A stretch of DNA of 37,150 nucleotides. Origin: a virus. Within the stretch, counting starts at the first letter, position 1; every line of letters begins with the position of its first letter. Both the position numbers and the translations under genes were made by a program. Below, in pieces: positions 32,967-37,150 of this stretch. The DNA is taken from the IMG/VR virus record IMGVR_UViG_3300021363_000014, positions 1 through 37,150 of that record; one strand, written 5' to 3'. The notes under the pieces are model-generated. The model was not told where the DNA came from. It worked only from the letters and a program-made list of their open reading frames with translations, and did not search any database.

Positions 32967-33232
32967 AATATTCAATCAAAGAACAAATCGGAGCCGTGAA
33001 TTGGGCACGCAAGGTGGTTAAGCAAGTTGTACCGACGGAAAAGAAACTGGAGCAGCTTAACGATGCAGCTAGTACCCTATCGGCTTTAAATTTTATCGGA
33101 CAGGATATTGTACTCATTGCGCCGGAACTTATACAAGAAGTTAAAAAGCTGATCCAGGCATGGGACGTATCAGAAACAATCGACGCACATATGTTTAAGA
33201 TTGTGGAGATTATAAATCGTTTACCTAAGTAA
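32963..33232 (+). CDS. Small helical hypothetical protein
   Basis: An 89-residue, mostly helical protein (NWARKVVKQVVPTEKKLEQL, then LIQEVKKLIQAWD). No family recognised. It is coupled to the upstream gene by an ATGA overlap. Confidence 0.6.
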   Translation: MKYSIKEQIGAVNWARKVVKQVVPTEKKLEQLNDAASTLSALNFIGQDIVLIAPELIQEVKKLIQAWDVSETIDAHMFKIVEIINRLPK

Positions 33233-33238
33233 AGTAAT

Positions 33239-33250
33239 TTAAAACTATCA
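33239..33250 (+). promoter_or_regulatory. ACTATCA leader motif, copy 4
   Basis: TTAAAACTATCA ends 3 bases before the ATG at 33254, supporting that start codon for a 50-residue gene. Confidence 0.55.
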
Positions 33251-33253
33251 ACC

Positions 33254-33406
33254 ATGAAAAATCCCCTCAAGCAATATTGTTTCGTTAATCGTACGTTCAA
33301 GAAGTATTGGAGCGTATGGGAACTAGCCTATCCGGGCTACGTGGATGAAAAACAATGGCAATTGGTAAGTGTTTCGAAACTTAACCGGTTAGTCCCAACC
33401 AACTGA
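33254..33406 (+). CDS. 50-residue hypothetical protein
   Basis: ATG at 33254 to TGA at 33404-33406. The protein is basic and aromatic (QYCFVNRTFKKYWSVWELAY, then GYVDEKQWQLVS). The ACTATCA motif directly upstream and the next start codon 1 base after its stop support it. No family recognised. Confidence 0.55.
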   Translation: MKNPLKQYCFVNRTFKKYWSVWELAYPGYVDEKQWQLVSVSKLNRLVPTN

Positions 33407-33407
33407 A

Positions 33408-33548
33408 ATGGAAACACAAAAAACTATCCCGTATCTGATTGCAGATTTGCATTTTCGTATCACACTTTTGTGTATCAAACGCGGCGCAGTACACTTTACG
33501 TATGATTGTGCAACCGGAAGTAAAAAATATTGGTATATACCTAACTAA
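33408..33548 (+). CDS. 46-residue hypothetical protein
   Basis: ATG at 33408, one base behind the previous stop, to TAA at 33546-33548. It reads METQKTIPYLIADLHFRITL and ends KKYWYIPN. Short, mixed beta-type composition; no family recognised. An internal AAAACTATC at 33418-33426 is probably a coincidence within its codons. Confidence 0.5.
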   Translation: METQKTIPYLIADLHFRITLLCIKRGAVHFTYDCATGSKKYWYIPN

Positions 33549-33556
33549 AACTATCA
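33546..33556 (+). promoter_or_regulatory. ACTATCA leader motif, copy 5
   Basis: TAAAACTATCA overlaps the stop of the previous gene and its last A is the first base of the ATG at 33556. Confidence 0.5.
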
Positions 33557-33651
33557 TGGAACAGCATACATTAACCCTAGACCAACAAAGGATTTTTGAC
33601 ATTGTAGAAAATTCGTCGCGCAATATTCTTATATGTGGAAAACTTTTTTAA
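33556..33651 (+). pseudogene. N-terminal stub of a Pif1/Dda-like helicase
   Basis: A 31-codon frame behind an ACTATCA motif reads LTLDQQRIFDIVENSSRNIL and ICGK, then ends LF-stop. The sequence is what begins Pif1/RecD/Dda-type helicases (a Q motif followed by a strand and then GxAGTGKS), but it stops exactly where the Walker A loop should start. No continuation coding for GTGKS is visible in the next bases in any frame. A deletion most likely removed the rest; the DNA behind contains tRNA-like fragments. Confidence 0.55.
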
Positions 33652-33751
33652 GGGGCAAAAAATTTCGGCCTAAAGATGTGTGGGAATCCGGGACCACAGT
33701 GAGCAACGATCCGGTGAGGTTCCAACGGGGTACCAAGAAGAGCAAACGTTA

Positions 33752-33883
33752 TATGGTCGCCCGATTAATGCGGGTTAGTGTCAAAGGTGGAAGATCAAAT
33801 GCCCGGTTCGATTCCGGAAACCGTAACGGTATGGTGCATTTAGGTTTGGCCAGCCAATTTAGGTTCGAATCCTGGGGCACTAC
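33752..33883 (+). other. tRNA-like fragments (two T-arm-like hairpins)
   Basis: Between the helicase stub and the MerR-like gene are two T-loop hairpins with TTCRANY loops: CCGG-TTCGATT-CCGG (33803-33817) and TTTAGG-TTCGAAT-CCTGGG (33858-33876, partly wobble). For the first, 33752-33757 and 33820-33825 could close an acceptor-like 6 bp stem at a normal tRNA distance, with CCCG/CGGG (33760-33763/33771-33774) as a D-arm-like hairpin, but no anticodon arm. For the second, 33832-33837/33877-33882 closes a 51-base element with TTGG/CCAA inside. These look like decayed or minimal tRNAs. An 87-codon frame across this DNA is rejected as coding. Confidence 0.35.
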
Positions 33884-33885
33884 AG

Positions 33886-34149
33886 ATGAAAAATAATGTT
33901 AGTAAAATCTACTGGACCCTGGACGAACTTCGCTGGGAGCTTCGCCAGCCGGTCAGTCACCTACGTTTCTGGGCGCACACATTCGGCTTAGGCTCACGTA
34001 AGGGCGAAGGCATACAGGGTAATGGTGGAACTATATATTTTAATCCAGCGGAACGATTAAAGATGCGAAGAGCCACGAAGTTATACAGGACTGGTTACTA
34101 TACGTTAAAAGGAATTGAACGGCATTTAACTAAAAAAGGGTTTGCATAA
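33886..34149 (+). CDS. MerR-like DNA-binding protein
   Basis: An 87-residue protein with a winged helix of the MerR kind: IYWTLDELRWELRQPVSHLR (residues 8-27), then FWAHTFGLG and the wing IYFNPAERLKMRRATKLYR (50-68), ending in YYTLKGIERHLTKKG. Such single-domain proteins act as excisionases or transcription regulators in phages. There is no clear promoter upstream; the start follows the tRNA-like fragments by 2 bases. Confidence 0.7.
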   Translation: MKNNVSKIYWTLDELRWELRQPVSHLRFWAHTFGLGSRKGEGIQGNGGTIYFNPAERLKMRRATKLYRTGYYTLKGIERHLTKKGFA

Positions 34150-34161
34150 AATTATTATTGT

Positions 34162-34323
34162 ATGGCACGAAAAAACATAACAGGTATATCGTTCTGTGGC
34201 TGGGAACTAAAAACTAAAGAAGAACAAGCGGTGAAGAAATGGCTAAAGGATAAGGGTATAAGCGCGAAACATTTTATGCGATATTTAATTAGGCAACATT
34301 TAAAAAAAGAAAAACTAAGCTAA
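34162..34323 (+). CDS. 53-residue basic protein, possibly DNA-binding
   Basis: ATG at 34162 to TAA at 34321-34323. The second half (KEEQAVKKWLKDKGISAKHF then LIRQHLKKE) is a pair of basic helices with spacing like a ribbon-helix-helix protein without a clear N-terminal strand. Directly downstream of the MerR-like gene, so it may be a second regulator. Identification is weak. Confidence 0.5.
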   Translation: MARKNITGISFCGWELKTKEEQAVKKWLKDKGISAKHFMRYLIRQHLKKEKLS

Positions 34324-34327
34324 AGTT

Positions 34328-34516
34328 ATGCGTATAATTTGTTTACTTGTAATAATGTGTGGATGTTCGCAAAAAACATATACCAGTTCTTTAGTAGATC
34401 AAAGAAAAAAGCATACGCAAAAAATAACATCTAAGGATGTTAAGAATACCAGGTTAGTTATGTTTACCTGTATTGCATTAGGTATTTATATTCATTCAAT
34501 TTTTGTAAAAGACTAA
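34328..34516 (+). CDS. Small lipoprotein with C-terminal membrane segment
   Basis: A 62-residue protein. The N-terminus RIICLLVIMCGC gives a short signal peptide with Cys13 (MCGC) as a likely lipid attachment site. The last part (LVMFTCIALGIYIHSIF, about 43-59) is a transmembrane helix. This is the layout of a unimolecular spanin, but the middle (about 30 residues) is too short to cross the periplasm. Possible lysis or superinfection-related role; unproven. Confidence 0.55.
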   Translation: MRIICLLVIMCGCSQKTYTSSLVDQRKKHTQKITSKDVKNTRLVMFTCIALGIYIHSIFVKD

Positions 34517-34538
34517 TAAACGTATTACCACCACAACT

Positions 34539-35177
34539 ATGACAGCCGTGCAGAAAAAAAATCAGGGGCTTTTGGCCGATAAAATTTCAAAAACGAAAAA
34601 TTTTTCGCCAACAAAGCCCAACACTGTTTCCACCGCAGTAGTGATAGCAAGCCTAGAGAAACAAGCCGCTCCATCCATCCGCCGGGTAACAGATTTAAAA
34701 ATCAAGACTAAGGGTGATTTTGAGTTAGCGGCCACGCTTGTTAAGCAATTAAAAGGATACAGTGCGTTGGCAAAACAGGAAGAAGATACTATGGTTAATC
34801 CTGCGAAGGCTACCATCAAGGCTATACAGGCACACTTCAAACCGTTTCAAAATAAGGTGGCGGAAATTGAGATGGAAGTTAAGGCAAAGATGAGCGAATT
34901 TTTAGTGGAACAAAAAAAATTATCGGCCAAGGCGGAACAGGATTTTGAGGATGGTAAGATCAAAAAGATTTCCACCATCGTTGCGAAGCAAGCGGAATTG
35001 CGCGTGGATAATGGAACAGCACAAGTACGGAAGGTTTGGACCTTGTTTATAGACAACGAGTCTAAAATACCCCGCGAGTACTTAGAGCCGGCAACTGATC
35101 TTATTCGCTCAGCTTTGAAAGACGGTAAGACCGTACCTGGGTGTAGATGGGAACAGGTAGATAGTATCGCTATATGA
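34539..35177 (+). CDS. Coiled-coil phage protein, possibly recombination-associated
   Basis: A 212-residue protein with a Pro/Lys-rich start and a long helical core: FELAATLVKQLKGYSALAKQ (about 62-81), ATIKAIQAHFKPFQNKVAEI, then a charged coiled coil to about 150. The layout, a helical pair with F-x-P between, resembles phage proteins found beside RecT/ERF or SSB genes. No enzyme motif is visible. Start MTAVQKKN follows ACAACT. Confidence 0.55.
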   Translation: MTAVQKKNQGLLADKISKTKNFSPTKPNTVSTAVVIASLEKQAAPSIRRVTDLKIKTKGDFELAATLVKQLKGYSALAKQEEDTMVNPAKATIKAIQAHFKPFQNKVAEIEMEVKAKMSEFLVEQKKLSAKAEQDFEDGKIKKISTIVAKQAELRVDNGTAQVRKVWTLFIDNESKIPREYLEPATDLIRSALKDGKTVPGCRWEQVDSIAI

Positions 35178-35296
35178 AATATACGTGGGGCAATCATGGG
35201 TTTTTTTGCAACGTACTTTTAAGCGCTATTGCCGGACAGTTGGTTGGTATAGTAATAGCAATTTTAGCTTGCTATATAGTATTTACGAACTTATAA
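35174..35296 (+). CDS. 40-residue membrane protein
   Basis: The ATG overlaps the previous stop (ATGA at 35174-35177) and the frame ends in TAA at 35294-35296. It has one transmembrane helix (LLSAIAGQLVGIVIAILACY) with a short N-terminal part (MKYTWGNHGFFCN). Role unknown. Confidence 0.5.
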   Translation: MKYTWGNHGFFCNVLLSAIAGQLVGIVIAILACYIVFTNL

Positions 35297-35345
35297 GCGA
35301 TTGAATCAATAAAATAAAAGAGTAAATATTTAAAATAAATAAACT

Positions 35346-35534
35346 ATGGGACTACTTGATTTAATTTCAGACCTCGCAAGCGCAACAGTTAAGACCGCGC
35401 TAACTCCTATTGCAATAGTGAAGGACGTCGTAAACGTTGTCACCGGAGAAGAGCCTGACGCAACAAAGAAACTGCTTAAATCAGCAGCAAAGGACGTTGA
35501 CGAAGCGGCAAAAGAAATAACGGATAAATTCTAG
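35346..35534 (+). CDS. Small conserved phage protein (MGLLDL family)
   Basis: A 62-residue protein starting MGLLDLISDLASATVKTALT and containing PIAIVKDVVNVVTGEEPDAT, a sequence pattern recurring in many unrelated phages. The first half is an amphipathic helix that may touch membranes, the second a charged helix. Function unknown. The leader AATAAACTATGG resembles the ACTATC motifs. Confidence 0.7.
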   Translation: MGLLDLISDLASATVKTALTPIAIVKDVVNVVTGEEPDATKKLLKSAAKDVDEAAKEITDKF

Positions 35535-35573
35535 CCACCTGACCCCTATCGAACACTATAAAATGGAGATACG

Positions 35574-36083
35574 ATGAAGCCAATATTTTCAAGAGAATGG
35601 GCAATGCCGAATAAATGGACTTTTAAAATAAAGCCCATAAAAAACCTTATTGAGCGCTATGTGGGTAATGGGAAAAACTGGATAGACCCGTTTTCAGGCG
35701 AATCTCATTTTACTGAGATTACCAATGACTTAAATCCTGATCGAAAGGCACAGTACAATCTTAAATGTGAGGACTTTATTAAGCTACTACCAGGGCCATT
35801 CAAAGGTTGTCTTTTCGATCCCCCTTATTCCAACGAGCAAACAAAGCGGTCTTACGAATCGTTGGGGATAAGATACACTTTTGAGGATAGTCATGGACTT
35901 TTTCAAAGTGAAAAGAAATTGATTGCGCCTAAAATAAAAAACAATGGATTAGTAATATGTTGCGGGTGGAACAGTAACGGATTTGGCAAAAAACTAGGGT
36001 TCCAATTAATAGAGGTTTTACTGGTAGCTCACGGCTCTATGCATAATGACACAATTGTAACAGTTGAAAGAAAGCAACCTTAA
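35574..36083 (+). CDS. DNA adenine methyltransferase-like protein
   Basis: A 169-residue protein with motif I-like WIDPFSGESHFTEITND (residues 36-52) and the catalytic DPPYSNEQ (82-89), typical of N6-adenine or N4-cytosine amino-methyltransferases. It is short and lacks a separate target recognition domain, as in phage orphan methyltransferases. It may protect phage DNA from host restriction. The gene and those to its right use spacing and leader sequences unlike the left part of the plus-strand operon. Confidence 0.75.
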   Translation: MKPIFSREWAMPNKWTFKIKPIKNLIERYVGNGKNWIDPFSGESHFTEITNDLNPDRKAQYNLKCEDFIKLLPGPFKGCLFDPPYSNEQTKRSYESLGIRYTFEDSHGLFQSEKKLIAPKIKNNGLVICCGWNSNGFGKKLGFQLIEVLLVAHGSMHNDTIVTVERKQP

Positions 36084-36095
36084 CCCCCTCCCCCC

Positions 36096-36527
36096 ATGCT
36101 CCTAAGTGAGAATGAGATGAAACAGATTGAAAGCGAGGCTAAGAGTTGGGCCGTTTCAATGATAACCGGACTCCCCGTCAATAATGAACGAGCGTGGGAA
36201 GAAATTTATAAGGCTATCTCAAAGCATCAGGCCGAGAAATACCAAACCAAGGTTGAGCGGTTGAAAGAAGATATTCAAAACATGGAAACGATTGAAGGGT
36301 CGTATAAGGAAATTCTCGCCTCCCGTGATTCAGAACTTAGGGAATTGAGAGAGGTAGCGCAAAATTTGGTACAGTTGATTGAGAATGAACCAAAAGAATC
36401 TGATTATCACCGTCATCGGGCACCGGGATTTAATGATTTTATTTCCGCAGATGCTAGATGGAACAAAGAAAAAAATAAAGCCCTCGCAGCTTATCGCAAA
36501 ATTAATGCCCTTCCCTTCACCCCCTAA
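36096..36527 (+). CDS. Coiled-coil hypothetical protein
   Basis: A 143-residue protein with a charged helical body (KVERLKEDIQNMETIEGSYK and SRDSELRELREVAQNLVQLI). The C-terminus has a conserved-looking HRHRAPGFNDFISADARW patch. An alternative start is Met8 (36117). Function unknown. Confidence 0.55.
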   Translation: MLLSENEMKQIESEAKSWAVSMITGLPVNNERAWEEIYKAISKHQAEKYQTKVERLKEDIQNMETIEGSYKEILASRDSELRELREVAQNLVQLIENEPKESDYHRHRAPGFNDFISADARWNKEKNKALAAYRKINALPFTP

Positions 36528-36552
36528 TCAAGGACACTAAACGGAATAGAAT

Positions 36553-36837
36553 ATGAAAACAGGAATAGAACGTATTGCGATTGAACGCGCAGAACAGATT
36601 GATAAGCATGGGCGAACCATAGGAAAAGACCTTGCCCACAATGGAAAATTTCAGTTAGCCCTTGCCGCATCGTGGCTTGTAGCCCCAGATATTTTCGAGG
36701 GTGATGCTTTCGACAGATGCCCCGATGAATGGGATGAAAACCTTTGGAATAAAATGTGCTCAAAGGGTTACCATGAACGCCTGATTATTGCCGGTGCCCT
36801 TATTGCCGCTGAAATCGACCGCCTTCAAAACTCTTAA
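36553..36837 (+). CDS. Conserved phage protein, MazG-adjacent type
   Basis: A 94-residue protein with IERAEQIDKHGRTIGKDLAH (residues 10-29) and a C-terminal ERLIIAGALIAAEIDRLQ (75-92). This pattern is common in phage hypothetical proteins and resembles a helical, MazG-like metal-dependent fold (E-x2-E at the start, E and D near the end). Activity not shown. Confidence 0.65.
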   Translation: MKTGIERIAIERAEQIDKHGRTIGKDLAHNGKFQLALAASWLVAPDIFEGDAFDRCPDEWDENLWNKMCSKGYHERLIIAGALIAAEIDRLQNS

Positions 36838-36856
36838 AGCCTAGCGCATAGACACC

Positions 36857-37075
36857 ATGAAAACACCGACTTTTAAACTTACTAAAGGGCAAGTATATAC
36901 AACCGACGCTCAACTAAACATTGTGCCTGGAGAGGGTAATCACACATCAGGAACTTATCTATGGATAGGCGATGACGACAATGGATGCTACGGCACAATT
37001 TCAGGGGTAAAGACGCTTGAGAAATTAGCAATGGGTATTCTAAGGCATTTAGGACATAAGGTAACGCTGCGATGA
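36857..37075 (+). CDS. Small hypothetical protein
   Basis: A 72-residue protein, beta-rich with an acidic loop (YLWIGDDDNGCYGTISG). No family recognised. Its stop overlaps the next start (ATGA at 37072-37075). Confidence 0.55.
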   Translation: MKTPTFKLTKGQVYTTDAQLNIVPGEGNHTSGTYLWIGDDDNGCYGTISGVKTLEKLAMGILRHLGHKVTLR

Positions 37076-37150
37076 AAAATATTTTATTCCACTCCGGCGA
37101 ATTTTGGTTTAATGAGAAGGGTTTTCCGCAATTGCTTGATTTTGGTCTGC
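37072..37150 (+). CDS. Hypothetical protein, cut by window end
   Basis: ATG at 37072 overlapping the previous stop; 26 codons are visible, reading MKNILFHSGEFWFNEKGFPQ before the window ends. Too little to identify. Confidence 0.45.
   Translation, partial: MKNILFHSGEFWFNEKGFPQLLDFGL

Noticed and set aside
33633-33896. An 87-codon plus-strand frame
   Set aside because: It translates T-arm hairpins (giving RFDSGN and RFESWG), has no conserved-looking domain and overlaps the helicase stub.

Overview
The window is a phage (or prophage-derived) genome segment with siphovirus organisation, most likely infecting a Bacteroidota host. Reasons: an HK97-type packaging/head module followed by a tape-measure-based tail module; almost no Shine-Dalgarno sequences (start codons follow A-rich leaders); a TAnnTTTG-type promoter element at 28588; a fibre with the GTITGTLSDQTDL style of Bacteroidota phage fibres; and signal peptides ending in FSQ or YAQ. 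No integrase, endolysin or holin was recognised.

Layout. Everything from 28495 down to 1 is on the minus strand and everything from 28634 up to 37150 is on the plus strand, diverging from a roughly 140 bp control region. In minus-strand order: DNA polymerase I, a tight cassette of ParB-like protein, PAPS-reductase-like PP-loop protein, SAM methyltransferase, second ParB-like protein and a conserved phage protein, then a primase-helicase. Next comes a 420 bp control region (20077-20496) with three nested-style inverted repeats of one sequence family and a terminator-like hairpin directly in front of the late genes. The late operon follows: small Cys-rich and membrane proteins, TerS, TerL, portal, prohead protease, major capsid protein, connector and completion proteins, major tail protein, tail assembly proteins, tape measure, baseplate proteins and a fibre running off the left edge.

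The plus strand carries an SSB followed by a strong terminator, a RecB-like nuclease, a PcfJ-like protein, an ERCC4 nuclease, then many very small genes (about 32-37 kb) with structured RNA elements, a tRNA-like element with an abnormal anticodon arm, a recurring ACTATC leader motif at start codons, the stub of a Pif1/Dda-like helicase, a MerR-like protein and a DNA adenine methyltransferase.

How it works together: polymerase, primase-helicase, SSB and recombination nucleases form the replication module. The PP-loop/ParB/methyltransferase cassette probably modifies a nucleic acid or host target. The 20.1-20.5 kb region probably gates late transcription and may also be a replication origin. 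The most unusual aspects are the intergenic RNA structures whose G-U wobbles fit only the transcribed strand, membrane-targeting segments in several virion proteins, and the PP-loop/ParB/methyltransferase cassette.
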